Source: Bacteroidales bacterium
GTDB lineage: Bacteria > Bacteroidota > Bacteroidia > Bacteroidales > FEN-979
Assembly (NCBI GenBank): GCA_023231065.1
Contig: JALNWE010000009.1
Coordinates: 1-64,000, forward strand
Direction of reading: 5' to 3'
DNA: 64,000 nucleotides
Part shown: positions 43,966 to 53,435 of the stretch, piece after piece
Position numbering within the stretch: the stretch's first letter is position 1
How the letters are laid out: each line of letters starts with the position of its first letter
Notes under the pieces: generated by a model
Told to the model about the DNA's origin: nothing
The model's input: the letters and a program-made list of their open reading frames with translations, nothing else
Database searches by the model: none
Made by a program: the position numbers and the translations under genes

Positions 43966-44707
43966 GGTTGAGTTTATTAATGTTCAGCATTTTGGATTTA
44001 AAATTATTTTTTTTGATATGCTGGTTCAGGCTGATTATCCCGAGACAATATTTGCTCATCGAAGACTGCACAACATGTTCCTCCCGTAATGCAGTCCGGA
44101 ACCGCGATCGTTGTGACCGGTCCTGTTTCAACTCAGCAATCACAACTCCGGGATAGGATGCTGTTTCGTCGCCTTTTTGAAACGACAATCCTGTATCCAG
44201 GGTGATCCGTTCGGTTAAAGATTTATTCACCAGTGTAATACGTGAAAAAAATACCCGTAATGAAGGAACCAGCATTTCCGGTCGATAAGGGGTCAACTCA
44301 GATAAAAGTTCACCGGGGTTGTCATTAATTATGTCATTTAATGTTGTATCATTGACCCGTTTTTTGATGGTCCGTCCCCGGTTGTTTTTAAATTTTACCT
44401 CAAAAAAGCATTGGTTGGATTCAACATATTTCCTGGAACGAACCTTGAAACGATTCAGCTTTTTATTATGGTGATCAAGGTACATACGATAATCAGGAGT
44501 ATCGAAATATAAGGTTTCATAATGGGTTTGTCTATTCCCTTCAATTTCGAGCGCCCGGTATACTTCGGGTAATTTTTTCAGGATTGCAGGAAGCTTTCCC
44601 ACCCGAAAGATGAATTTCGTATCCACACGGTTTAGAAGGGTTACACGATCCATTTCCGGCAAAGTGATGGCGCTGAACCTAAGAAGAAGTTCATCAATAA
44701 TAGACAT
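43952..44707 (-). CDS. VTC-domain polyphosphate polymerase-like protein
   Basis: 251 residues from ATG 44707. The VTC tunnel signatures are present: LLNRVDTKFIFRVGKLPAIL, HYETLYFDTPDYRMYLDHHN, NRFKVRSRKYVESNQCFFEVKFKNN, TIKKRV, RVFFSRITLVNK, ERITLDTGL, VVIAELKQD and SKYCLGI. The conserved Arg, Lys and Glu residues that line the tunnel are intact, so it can be active. It would make polyphosphate from ATP in the cytoplasm. It overlaps the YD-repeat gene upstream and DUF4956 downstream, each by 14 bp. Confidence 0.88.
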   Translation of the reverse strand: MSIIDELLLRFSAITLPEMDRVTLLNRVDTKFIFRVGKLPAILKKLPEVYRALEIEGNRQTHYETLYFDTPDYRMYLDHHNKKLNRFKVRSRKYVESNQCFFEVKFKNNRGRTIKKRVNDTTLNDIINDNPGELLSELTPYRPEMLVPSLRVFFSRITLVNKSLTERITLDTGLSFQKGDETASYPGVVIAELKQDRSQRSRFRTALREEHVVQSSMSKYCLGIISLNQHIKKNNFKSKMLNINKLNHDID

Positions 44708-45260
44708 AATCCCACTTTTTTGAGGATGCTTCTTCCGCACCTTTTCCTGTCGTTTGTTTCCCGGTCTTCAAATTTTTGGAATTATAAGTAAAAATGCTTT
44801 TTTTGACGATTCTGCCGTTTGCATCGGTAACGGTTTCAGAGATCTTGTTCCCATTTGGATCATAGTTGAACTGGGTCTTTACTACGATCATACCCGAACC
44901 ATTATATTCAACCTCTTCGGTTTTGTCGTTCAAGGCATTATATTTAAATGTCTTACGCCAATTTTTATTTTTTGCCACATCCAATTCCGTCTCTTCTATC
45001 TTGTTATCATTTTTGTCAAAAAGGACTGAAGTCCTGTATAAGATTTTTCCGTCATTGCTATAGTCGGTATGTTGGGTGATCTTGCCCGACCTGTCGTATT
45101 CTTCATAAGAAACCTTATAAGTATTGGTTTTACCGTTGACATTTCTGGTCTCCCATTCCGTGGCGGATTTGATTTTATTTTGTTTCCTCTCTTTTTTCGA
45201 TTGAGCATAGGTCATGTTTCCAACGAGGATACAGATGACCAGTACAAGGATCCGTTTCAT
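44694..45260 (-). CDS. Secreted YD-repeat (RHS-like) protein
   Basis: 188 residues with a signal peptide (MKRILVLVICILVGNMTYAQ) and a Lys-rich start. Five to six repeats of the form YDxxGKITxxTxYxNDGK are seen (EYDRSGKITQHTDY, LFDKNDNKIEETEL, KYNALNDKTEEVEY, NYDPNGNKISETV, FTYNSKNLKTGKQ). These YD repeats form beta-strands that stack. The last residues are KKWDYVYY. It lies in the polyphosphate operon, 9 bp after the lipoprotein gene. Function unknown; it may coat or bind glycans. Confidence 0.75.
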   Translation of the reverse strand: MKRILVLVICILVGNMTYAQSKKERKQNKIKSATEWETRNVNGKTNTYKVSYEEYDRSGKITQHTDYSNDGKILYRTSVLFDKNDNKIEETELDVAKNKNWRKTFKYNALNDKTEEVEYNGSGMIVVKTQFNYDPNGNKISETVTDANGRIVKKSIFTYNSKNLKTGKQTTGKGAEEASSKKWDYVYY

Positions 45261-45269
45261 GGGGATGAA

Positions 45270-45686
45270 TTAATCAAAAATAACAATATCGGGAACTTCA
45301 ATATCCTGTTTCTTATTGGGGATACTGACCTCCCGGATCACGGGTACCGATGCGTTGGTCTGCAGGGTGGAATCTTTGGAAAAAGCATAAACCCGATAGT
45401 TTCCCGGCCGCAGATACTTAAATTCCCATGTGCCATCATAACTGGTCTTGATCCGGTCGCCGTAATCGCGGTCATCGCCATAAATGAGATAAACCCAGAT
45501 ATCAGGGCCATAATAGGTCTCCCGTAACTCAGTAAAAGTTGAATTATAATCCTTAACGAGTACCTTCCCATAAATGGTTGACTTACCTCCCGGACCAGGT
45601 TCTTTTTTACAGGAGGTCAGGAAAAACAATGTTGCTCCGGTGATCAGGAGTAAACAGATGGAAATCCGTTTTAATGATTTAAACAT
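45270..45686 (-). CDS. Lipoprotein with a carboxypeptidase-regulatory-like fold
   Basis: 138 residues. A signal with lipobox LTSCKKE (Cys near 26) makes it a lipoprotein. The rest reads STIYGKVLVKDYN, DIWVYLIYGDD, KTSYDGTWEFKYLRPGNYRVYAFS and KQDIEVPDIVIFD, an Ig-like or prealbumin-like beta-sandwich. The TxYDGxWxFxxLxPGxYxVYA motif is common in CarboxypepD_reg domains. It is encoded between DUF4249 and the YD-repeat gene and probably belongs to the same envelope complex. Confidence 0.7.
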   Translation of the reverse strand: MFKSLKRISICLLLITGATLFFLTSCKKEPGPGGKSTIYGKVLVKDYNSTFTELRETYYGPDIWVYLIYGDDRDYGDRIKTSYDGTWEFKYLRPGNYRVYAFSKDSTLQTNASVPVIREVSIPNKKQDIEVPDIVIFD

Positions 45687-45750
45687 AGATTGATTTTTTA
45701 AAAGGATCTTATTTTATCATATAATTAGAAATCAGTTAACGGGTTCATTT

Positions 45751-46575
45751 TTATTCCTGGATGACATCCAGGAACAGGGTATCAGCATTGATCCCTGTAA
45801 AAATGCCAAGGCCATTTTCAATATTGGTAGGAGGTTCCTGGTAATTCTGGGAGGTGTTGGCTTGTTGCTGGAAGAAAATCGAGTATTCAGGATTAATATG
45901 ATATAGGATGATACGGTTTTTTCCAAAATAGCGGATCATCATGGGTTGGATATCAATTTCAGTACCTGTGACCGGTTGTGAGGAAAACATGTCATTGGAT
46001 GGGATAGAATCCTTGATGACCGGGATCAAAACAGAATCCATACACTCTACAGTGACAAAGTAATAACTGTCATCAGCGTTGCTGAACGTGATTTCAACCG
46101 GATCAGGCATGGATGTCCCCGGCGGATCATCTGGATCAAATTGCTCCATGGTGATGGAGGTTACCGATTGCGCTACCGATTGCGGTTTCGACGGGATTAT
46201 CGTGGAAGATGTAACCGGATTCCCGTTATAAACAAAGCGTAACAGATAAGTACTGTCCGTTATGACCGGGATAGTCCCTGAGCTGTCAATATAAACCCCA
46301 TCCCCGCGCAAGGTCAGCTGATATTCCCGGGTAGCATATATAACAAAGATTTCCAGGGTATTCACATCCGGCATGTAATCTGGTGTATTATCTTCATAGG
46401 GGGCCTTCTGGGATATTTTAACCTGGATCTTTTCACCAGGGACCAAATATGCTTCCACAACAGGCAAGTCATCAAATGTCACAAATCCGGATTTTTGGCA
46501 GGAAGTGGCCCAGATCAGCAACAGGAAAGTTGCCAGGATTAAGATATTCGATACTTTATGATGTTGTTTCATCAT
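45751..46575 (-). CDS. DUF4249 lipoprotein, TonB receptor partner
   Basis: 274 residues. Lipobox ATSCQKSG (Cys near 26). DUF4249 begins with DDLPVVEAYLVPGEKIQVKISQ and continues with LRGDGVYIDSSGTIPV, YLLRFVYNG, VTSSTIIPSKPQSV and an FxNADDSYYFVTVE strand. The family almost always accompanies a TonB-dependent receptor, here 8 bp upstream. It likely forms the lipoprotein lid or ligand-capture partner on the outer membrane. Two start codons (ATG ATG) are adjacent. Confidence 0.85.
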   Translation of the reverse strand: MMKQHHKVSNILILATFLLLIWATSCQKSGFVTFDDLPVVEAYLVPGEKIQVKISQKAPYEDNTPDYMPDVNTLEIFVIYATREYQLTLRGDGVYIDSSGTIPVITDSTYLLRFVYNGNPVTSSTIIPSKPQSVAQSVTSITMEQFDPDDPPGTSMPDPVEITFSNADDSYYFVTVECMDSVLIPVIKDSIPSNDMFSSQPVTGTEIDIQPMMIRYFGKNRIILYHINPEYSIFFQQQANTSQNYQEPPTNIENGLGIFTGINADTLFLDVIQE

Positions 46576-46583
46576 GTACCTTG

Positions 46584-49292
46584 TTAATGAAGTTTCAGCA
46601 TCAGTGTCAGGTTTGGGGTAAGCCCCAGAAACAATTTATCCGTTTCAATGATGTTCCCGTCAATGATCTGATATTCGCGGTACCATATATTCCGGCGGTT
46701 ATAGACATTAAAAATCGATAGCCCGATATTGCCCCATTCACGACCAGTATCTTGTTTTTTGAAATGGTAATTAACCGAAATATCCAAACGGTGATAAGCT
46801 GGTAACCTGCTGCTGTTTTTCGATCCAAAATCAATATAGGTCTGTTCGGTGCCATTTAACAGGTTTACAGTATAAGCTCCATCGGGCGCCGTATAAGGTC
46901 TTCCGGAAGCAAAGAGCCAGGTCAGGGAAAAGCTCCAGTTCTTGTAATCATACATGGAAACGAATTTGAATTCATGGGTTACGTCCTGCGAAGCCGGAAA
47001 ATAATTCTCTCCATAAACCGAAATTTTGTTTTTGGCCTGGCTCAGGGTATAGCTGACCCATCCGGTCAGGGCTCCTGTCTTTTTCTGGATCAGGAATTCT
47101 ATGCCGTCAGCATAGCCGGTCCCATTAAAAAAACTTTCTGAATAGGTAGCCCCTTCGCGGGTTGGTTTGAAACGAAGCGAATATTCGGTTACCCCGTTAA
47201 TGGCTTTGTAATATCCTTCAATACTGGCTAAAAAGTTTTTGTTCTCATAACTGATGCCAGCGATATAATGCCAGGCCGAACTGACCGGGATCGTATCTCC
47301 GTCGGACAGGATCCAAAAATCACGGCTTCCGGTGAGAATATCTTCCCGTACAACCCGATTGGCAAACTGGTAAAACTTACCAGTCTCGGCGATCAGTTTG
47401 ATGTTTTTTGTGATGTTGTAAGCCGCTGCAATCCTGGGTTCCGGATACACTTTCCCGGAAGGGGAAAAGTAGGAGGCCCTTATGCCAGGAGTAATCGTTA
47501 ATTTGGCATCGGCCAATTTAATCCTGTCCTGAAGATATACCCCGGTCAAAACACCGTTATCCTTTTTGCTGAGGACAATACTGGTGTCTGTTTCACCAAA
47601 ATTATAGGCTATGATATAATCGGTAAAGTAAACTCCGAATCCCAGCTGATGTTTGTTGTTGATCGTGTAGGAAAGATCGCTTTTAAAAGTCAGGTCAAAC
47701 AGGTTGTTGTCTTCCGAAATCCCCGAATTGAACCTTCCCGGCCCACCCTCTCCCCCCGAATGGGTCCCGCTGCTGGTCCGGTCGCGGCTGCTGTAATAAT
47801 TAGAGAAGCTTATTAACGAATTACTGTAAAAACGGGTTCCCCAATTTCTTGACCATCGCAAACATGATCCCAGGTTCCCATACCTTGTAAGATCCGAATT
47901 GTCCATGCTGAAATTAAAACCACCTCCGCCCCCTTGGCTCCCCATGGAATTCCCGTTATCGAGTTTGTCGGTCCCGTTGTAAAAGCTCAGGGAAAGAATG
48001 TCTTTTGGTGATGGCCGGTATGTAAACTTGGCATTGATGTCATAAAAATAGGATTTGACGGTGGACGTAAGCGATGTACTACCGGGAGGCTCTTTCCCAC
48101 CGTTGAATGAGACTTGCTTTACCTGATTGACATAATTAAACTGTTTGAATATTTTGTCATAGAGCAATCCCTGATATGACCTTCGGAATGCAATTAAAGA
48201 GGTGAATCTTTTTCCGATCGGGATTTCCAGGTACATATTGAAACTCAGCAAGCTGATCTCACCGCCCATGGTAAAGCCTTTTGAATTCCCGTCTTTTCCG
48301 GTTATTTCGGTAACGCTTGAAAGCCTTCCTCCGAATTTTGACTCAAACCCGCCTTTGTATAACTGTACGTCCTTGATGGCGTTTGAATTAAATGCTGAGA
48401 AAAAACCATACAGATGGTCAACCTGATACACTGTAAACCCATCGTAAAGCAGAAGGTTCTGATCGGGGGTCCCACCTCGGACATACAGGTTGGAGGAAGA
48501 TTCATTGGCCGCTGATACTCCGGGTAAAAGCTGGAATGAACGGATCACATCTTTTTCGCCGATGTTAGGTAATGTTGCCAGTTTCTGAGGCGTGATCTTG
48601 AGCGTGCTGATTTTATCATTCGTAGTCATTAGTTCTTCCTGCACGCCGCTAACAACCACCTCTTTCAATATTTGTGACTGAGGTTCCATCTCAATCAGAA
48701 GGTTGTTCAATGGCAATTCGGGGGAGAGAAAAATAGTGGCATTTTTATATCCGATGTAAGTGATCATCAGCGTGGAGGTGTCGGTGGGAATGTTGATCAG
48801 GGTAAAATATCCGTCCGCGTTGGTGTAGGTCCCAAGAGCAGTGCCTTTTACCCCGACATTCGCAAACGGAAGGGCTTCCCCGGTTTGTTTGTCCTTTACA
48901 ACGCCGGTCAGATTGATTTTGAATTTATTGGCGGGGCCTGTATAGGTTTTTTTCAGTTTGGTCTCCTGGGGCTTGGAGGTGAGTTCCTGATATTTGTAAT
49001 CGATATGAATGACATGAGCGGAATCCTGGTACCATTTTAATTTATGTTCCCCACATTGCTGATCCAAAAAAACGGGAAGCGGTTTCTGGATGGGCCGTTC
49101 ATTGACCTCATACTGAAGCAAAACCTCCCGGTCAAATTCGAATGTAAGGTGGTTTGACAACCCGATATCATCGATTACTTTATCCAGTGTAGCAATGTAT
49201 AGTTTATCTACAACAATCTTACTAAGATCCTGGGCATGGCCGATGGACACACCTAACAAAATGAAGAGGACCGGGAGGAGTTGTTTTTTCAT
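46584..49292 (-). CDS. TonB-dependent receptor with STN and carboxypeptidase-regulatory-like domains
   Basis: 902 residues. Signal peptide (SIGHAQ). An STN-like region (about 22-85; KLYIATLDKVIDDIGLS) is followed by a carboxypeptidase-regulatory-like domain (about 127-210; NLTGVVKDKQTGEALPFANV, TNADGYFTLINIP). The plug has ATLPNIGEKDVIRSFQLLPGVSAANESSSNLYVRGG (about 240-275) and QNLLLYDGFTVYQVDHLYGFFSAFN. The barrel ends LGLTPNLTLMLKLH. No FecR-type anti-sigma is encoded here, so STN use is unclear. It pairs with DUF4249 and heads the operon that includes VTC. The ligand is unknown. Confidence 0.9.
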   Translation of the reverse strand: MKKQLLPVLFILLGVSIGHAQDLSKIVVDKLYIATLDKVIDDIGLSNHLTFEFDREVLLQYEVNERPIQKPLPVFLDQQCGEHKLKWYQDSAHVIHIDYKYQELTSKPQETKLKKTYTGPANKFKINLTGVVKDKQTGEALPFANVGVKGTALGTYTNADGYFTLINIPTDTSTLMITYIGYKNATIFLSPELPLNNLLIEMEPQSQILKEVVVSGVQEELMTTNDKISTLKITPQKLATLPNIGEKDVIRSFQLLPGVSAANESSSNLYVRGGTPDQNLLLYDGFTVYQVDHLYGFFSAFNSNAIKDVQLYKGGFESKFGGRLSSVTEITGKDGNSKGFTMGGEISLLSFNMYLEIPIGKRFTSLIAFRRSYQGLLYDKIFKQFNYVNQVKQVSFNGGKEPPGSTSLTSTVKSYFYDINAKFTYRPSPKDILSLSFYNGTDKLDNGNSMGSQGGGGGFNFSMDNSDLTRYGNLGSCLRWSRNWGTRFYSNSLISFSNYYSSRDRTSSGTHSGGEGGPGRFNSGISEDNNLFDLTFKSDLSYTINNKHQLGFGVYFTDYIIAYNFGETDTSIVLSKKDNGVLTGVYLQDRIKLADAKLTITPGIRASYFSPSGKVYPEPRIAAAYNITKNIKLIAETGKFYQFANRVVREDILTGSRDFWILSDGDTIPVSSAWHYIAGISYENKNFLASIEGYYKAINGVTEYSLRFKPTREGATYSESFFNGTGYADGIEFLIQKKTGALTGWVSYTLSQAKNKISVYGENYFPASQDVTHEFKFVSMYDYKNWSFSLTWLFASGRPYTAPDGAYTVNLLNGTEQTYIDFGSKNSSRLPAYHRLDISVNYHFKKQDTGREWGNIGLSIFNVYNRRNIWYREYQIIDGNIIETDKLFLGLTPNLTLMLKLH

Positions 49293-49308
49293 TACTGTAT
49301 GAGGACAG

Positions 49309-49342
49309 CAAAACTACCTGACCTCGCCGGATCCCAGAATTA
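49309..49342 (-). promoter_or_regulatory. Promoter candidate of the TonB receptor-VTC operon
   Basis: TAGTTTTG (minus strand, 49309-49316) is a good TAnnTTTG and lies 16 bp before the start codon. Two TTAAT/TTTAC-type hexamers at an 11-bp step end 21 nt upstream of it. That is one base off the spacing at the pst and PlcP promoters, so a Pho link is only hinted. Confidence 0.4.
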
Positions 49343-49385
49343 ATTATAGGTAAACAGGATTTTTTTACCGGTATTCAAGGTTATA

Positions 49386-50084
49386 TCATATACCAGAGAG
49401 CCATTGCTGAATAGCATCATGATAGGTATCTCCGACCGGTACCTTGTCGTCTTTAAGGTATATGTATTTATTACGGATACAATGGATGTCTTTCAGGGGT
49501 ACAATATAACTCCGGTGAACCCGCATAAATTTATCTCCCGGTAGTTTTTCAAGAATACTTTTCAGGCTCATCAGTGAAAGTAGCGGTGATGATTCGGAAT
49601 GAAGATGAATTTTGATATAATCATCCTGCCCTTCGATCATGCGGATATCGTTGAAACAAATTTTAATAGTCTGATAACCTGATTTCACAAATGTATATCC
49701 TTCACCCGGGATGGAAGCGGGCTGATCCCGCTCCAGGATTTTTTGAGCTTTGATCACTGCCTTTAAAAATCGTTCAGATTTTATCGGTTTGACTAAATAA
49801 TCAACCGCTTCAAGATCAAAACCCTTAACAGCATACTGCGGGAAGGCAGTGGTAAAAATAACCAAAGGGGGATTCTTCAGGCTTGTAATAAATTGTATCC
49901 CGCTGATGTCGGGCATGTGAATGTCCAAGAATATCAGATCAACCTTTTTCATCTTTAACCATGCCAAAGCCTGGATGGCATCGGTAAAAGTGTTTTCCAG
50001 TTTTACCAGGGGCGTTTCAGAACAATATTTCCGGATCACCTCAAGCGCCAAAGGCTCATCATCAATGGCAATGCACCGCATCAT
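49386..50084 (-). CDS. LytTR-family response regulator
   Basis: 232 residues. Receiver: CIAIDDEPLALEVIRKYC, KVDLIFLDIHMPDISG, VIFTTAFPQYAVKGFDL and AVDYLVKPIKSERF. LytTR: FVKSGYQTIKICFNDIRMIEGQDDYIKIHL and MRVHRSYIVPLKDIH. It overlaps the LytS-type kinase by 4 bp. It lies directly upstream of the TonB receptor operon on the same strand and is its likely regulator. Confidence 0.93.
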   Translation of the reverse strand: MMRCIAIDDEPLALEVIRKYCSETPLVKLENTFTDAIQALAWLKMKKVDLIFLDIHMPDISGIQFITSLKNPPLVIFTTAFPQYAVKGFDLEAVDYLVKPIKSERFLKAVIKAQKILERDQPASIPGEGYTFVKSGYQTIKICFNDIRMIEGQDDYIKIHLHSESSPLLSLMSLKSILEKLPGDKFMRVHRSYIVPLKDIHCIRNKYIYLKDDKVPVGDTYHDAIQQWLSGI

Positions 50085-51217
50085 ACAAGGTCAATACTAA
50101 GTCTGACAATAAATACTTTTCCGTTATCCGTAAGCGTTAGTTTGTGCTTGTTCGGATATTCAAGTTCCAACCGTTGTCTTGCATTGCGAAGCCCGATCCC
50201 TGACATGACATTTTTTTCCCTGCCGATAAAAATCTGATTGGTAATGGTAAATTCAAGGGTATTTTGCAATAGGCTGACATCAATCCTGATCATTGTTTTA
50301 TCGTGACTGCTGGTTCCGTATTTAAAAGCATTTTCAACAAAAACCATTAATATCATGGGAGATATCTGAACCTGGCTAAAGTCCCCGTTCATGTTCAAAC
50401 GGACTTCGGTAGTATCGGTCAGCCTGATTTTTTGTAATTCCACAAAATGCCTGATATATTGAATATCCATTTCCAAAGGCACCTTACTGCCCTGAATATC
50501 GTAAATAACATAATGCATCATATCAGAAAGCTTCATGACAGCTTCTGCTGTCTGGTCACTTTTCATCAGGGCAAGGCTGTAAATGCTGTTAAGGGTATTG
50601 AATAGAAAATGTGGATTGATTTGGTTTTTCAAAAATGTAAGTTCTGAATTCAACTTCTCTTTTTCAGCCTCCTTTCTTTGTTTTTCCATTTGAATGAGTT
50701 TGTCGGAAAAACGGATCCCAAGGCCAAGGACAGAGATCAGAAGACCCGTTAAAAGAAAGTTGTAGGTTGGCCAGCCCCTGGAGGGATGGGGACGGTTCTT
50801 GTCTTCAAATAGTTTGGATGGAATGGGTTTCTCCATATCAGGACGAGGTTCAAATCTCATGTCGCCATTTATCTTCAGGTCACCCCCCATTTTCTCTCTG
50901 GGAATCGGTTCTTTTTGGAGAGAGGGAGAGAAAGGGACTAGTTCCATTATTACAGTTGCGATAACTACCAGAAGAATGGAACAGATGAAATAGGCAATTT
51001 TATTCTTTTTGAAAAATAACCGGGGGGCAAGCAGCAAATAGTTCAGATAAAACAGCAAGGCATATAGCGTGGTCTGGACAAAGGTCCTTTTTATAAAAAA
51101 CAGATCATGACTGGAATCCACATATAAAAGATAAGTGGGAAAAATAAATAGGAAAGCCCACACGGCTACATGGAGGAAGATCTGCAATTTTTTTCCGGTC
51201 AAAATCGAAGGGGCCAT
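50081..51217 (-). CDS. LytS-type sensor histidine kinase
   Basis: 378 residues from ATG 51217 (MAPSILTGKK). Longer in-frame starts reach 51487 and would run into the divergent hyf gene. A good promoter lies just upstream of 51217. About four helices (about 10-120), a variable stretch, one helix, a coiled coil, then LTFLKNQINPHFLFNTLNSIYSLAL with the acceptor His. HATPase: MVFVENAFKYGTSSHDK and SGIGLRNARQRLELEYP. It pairs with the LytTR regulator downstream. Confidence 0.9.
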   Translation of the reverse strand: MAPSILTGKKLQIFLHVAVWAFLFIFPTYLLYVDSSHDLFFIKRTFVQTTLYALLFYLNYLLLAPRLFFKKNKIAYFICSILLVVIATVIMELVPFSPSLQKEPIPREKMGGDLKINGDMRFEPRPDMEKPIPSKLFEDKNRPHPSRGWPTYNFLLTGLLISVLGLGIRFSDKLIQMEKQRKEAEKEKLNSELTFLKNQINPHFLFNTLNSIYSLALMKSDQTAEAVMKLSDMMHYVIYDIQGSKVPLEMDIQYIRHFVELQKIRLTDTTEVRLNMNGDFSQVQISPMILMVFVENAFKYGTSSHDKTMIRIDVSLLQNTLEFTITNQIFIGREKNVMSGIGLRNARQRLELEYPNKHKLTLTDNGKVFIVRLSIDLV

Positions 51218-51237
51218 GACAGAATATAGATAATCAT

Positions 51238-51268
51238 CAAAAATAAGAAGATTCGTTAACCCGGCAAC
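51238..51268 (-). promoter_or_regulatory. Promoter of the LytS/LytTR gene pair
   Basis: On the minus strand GTTG (51265-51268), 19 nt, then TATTTTTG (51238-51245). It ends 20 bp before ATG 51217. Confidence 0.5.
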
Positions 51269-51455
51269 GGGTGTATTTTTTGCAGGAATAAACGTACGAT
51301 ATGATACTTCACCTGTATGATAAAAATCGGTTAATAAAAGTATTTTGCCGGTAAATTTTTTCCGCTCAAAAACAGGTACCAACAATGTCTTGTTTATAAG
51401 TTCTGCCGTTTCGTGAAGTTTCCCTCCTGCAAAAGCTTTTACTTTGCAGCTGCCG

Positions 51456-53435
51456 ATGGACAGTTTTACAATCCTGATACCGGTCATTTTCTCTTTTCTG
51501 ATCCTGGTGATGCCATCCGGGATGCGGTATTTTTACACCCTGGCAGTAACATGCCTCGCCATTCTGATCACGTCCGTTCCGGCATTCAATGCATTGCTCC
51601 ATCCCGGGAATCCAACGCTGGTATTCGAAGCAGGTGGTTTATTGGGTATCGTAAATGTTACTATCGACAGCCTCAGCGCGTTTTTTATCCTGATCACCAA
51701 TTTCGCGGTTTTGACCGGATTGCTTTATTCCCGCGGTTACCTGAGCCCTTACAGGCTGACTAAAAGTCCGGCGCAACTGGCCCTTCATAATTTCAGCTTT
51801 GTGTGGCTTCATATTTCGATGCTTGGAGTTCTCATGCTGCATGATGGTATTGCATTTCTTATTGCCTGGGAATTGATGGCAGTTTCGTCCTTTATGCTGA
51901 TCCTGTTTGAAGCAGAAATAAGAAATACCCTGAAAACCGCGGTCAATTATTTAATCCAGATGCATGTTGGTTTTTTTCTGCTGGTCATCGCTTTTTTAAT
52001 CTGTCAGTCTGATACCGGGCTGATGAGTTTTGAAGCCTTGCAAATATACTTTTCAAGACATCCCTCTGCCCCTCTGTTTCTTTTGTTTTTTGCCGGCTTT
52101 GGCATCAAAGCTGGTTTTATCCCTTTGCATACCTGGCTTCCCGAAGCACATCCTGCCGCCCCTTCCCATGTTTCAGGAGTCATGTCGGGAGTGATGATAA
52201 AAATGGGGATCTATGGGATCATCAGGGTGCTTACCCAGGTACAATCGGATTTTTTGGTTATCGGATTAACCCTTCTCATCGTTTCTTCCCTCACCGGTTT
52301 ACTGGGCGTTATGATGGCCATTGTTCAGCATGACCTGAAAAAATTATTAGCCTATCATAGCATTGAAAATATCGGGATCATCGGCATTGGTATCGGTTTG
52401 GGCGTTATGGGAATCGGACTGAATAATCCCACGCTGGTAATGCTTGGATTTACCGGGGGACTACTCCACGCGCTGAATCATTCCCTGTTCAAACCCCTGT
52501 TGTTTTTCAGCGCGGGATCCGTCTATAAAGCATATCATACAAGGAATATAGAACAATTGGGTGGAGTGATCCATAAAATGCCGCAAACAGCTGGTTTGTT
52601 TCTGTTAGGGGCCCTGGCAATTTGTGGGTTGCCCCCATTGAATGGCTTTATTTCAGAATTTCTGATCTACGTTGGGTTGGTCAAGGGACTATCAGCCGGG
52701 AACGCTTACCAGTCCATCGCTTTTATGTGTGTATTGATTGCGCTGGCCCTCATCGGTGGTTTAGCCATTTTTTGCTTTACAAAGGCTTTCGGGGTGGTAT
52801 TTTTAGGTACTGAACGGAAAACCCCGAAAAATGAAATCAAGGAAGCTACCGGAGATATGTTATTCCCGCAATATCTTATAGGTTCCCTGATGGTATTGAT
52901 TGGGTTTGTCCCTGTGATTTTCCTTAAGCCCATCACAGGGATCGTCCATAGATATTTTCAGATTGATCCGACCATCCCTGATGGTTTTTACCGTATTTTC
53001 TCACAAATTTCAATAATCGGCGTTGCCCTGATCCTTTCAGTTGCCTGTATCCTCTATCTCCGCAAAAAAATATTTCAAAAGAGAAGAATAGGACAAGGGC
53101 CAACCTGGGGTTGCGGATATACGGCCGCGACCGCACGGCAACAATATACCGGAACTTCGTATGCTTCCAATTTCGGGGATCTGGCCCAACCCATCCTTCA
53201 ACAGAAAGAGGAATTCGAACCGATAGGGGAATCAGAAATATTTCCGGGCAAACGCCGGTATAAAATTCATCCGGTTGATATCTTCAACACCGCGATCAAT
53301 AAAATTACCTATATCTGTATGCTGACGCTGAAGAAAATAGCGCGTTTGCAAACAGGGAATATTCAGCATTATATATTGTATGCCTTTATATTCATCCTGA
53401 TCATTTTCTTTTTACTATACCTGAAAGTATTATAA
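51456..53435 (+). CDS. hyfB: HyfB-like proton-translocating subunit (NuoL/M/N type)
   Basis: 659 residues from ATG 51456; a TTG at 51444 is also in frame. About 14-16 helices. Antiporter-like features: IAWELMAVSSFML (helix with the conserved Glu), HTWLPEAHPAAPSHVSGVMSGVMIKMGIYG (broken helix with Lys) and LLAYHSIENIGIIGIG. A C-terminal soluble and membrane extension (from about 540) includes GPTWGCGYTAATARQQYTGTSYA, typical of HyfB. It is a proton pump arm of the complex. It overlaps hyfC by 1 bp. Transcription is divergent from the LytS gene. Confidence 0.9.
   Translation: MDSFTILIPVIFSFLILVMPSGMRYFYTLAVTCLAILITSVPAFNALLHPGNPTLVFEAGGLLGIVNVTIDSLSAFFILITNFAVLTGLLYSRGYLSPYRLTKSPAQLALHNFSFVWLHISMLGVLMLHDGIAFLIAWELMAVSSFMLILFEAEIRNTLKTAVNYLIQMHVGFFLLVIAFLICQSDTGLMSFEALQIYFSRHPSAPLFLLFFAGFGIKAGFIPLHTWLPEAHPAAPSHVSGVMSGVMIKMGIYGIIRVLTQVQSDFLVIGLTLLIVSSLTGLLGVMMAIVQHDLKKLLAYHSIENIGIIGIGIGLGVMGIGLNNPTLVMLGFTGGLLHALNHSLFKPLLFFSAGSVYKAYHTRNIEQLGGVIHKMPQTAGLFLLGALAICGLPPLNGFISEFLIYVGLVKGLSAGNAYQSIAFMCVLIALALIGGLAIFCFTKAFGVVFLGTERKTPKNEIKEATGDMLFPQYLIGSLMVLIGFVPVIFLKPITGIVHRYFQIDPTIPDGFYRIFSQISIIGVALILSVACILYLRKKIFQKRRIGQGPTWGCGYTAATARQQYTGTSYASNFGDLAQPILQQKEEFEPIGESEIFPGKRRYKIHPVDIFNTAINKITYICMLTLKKIARLQTGNIQHYILYAFIFILIIFFLLYLKVL

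Noticed and set aside
51218..51487. N-terminal extension of the minus-strand LytS kinase
   Set aside because: It would overlap the start of the hyf operon and its own promoter (TATTTTTG at 51238-51245); the extension has no domain.
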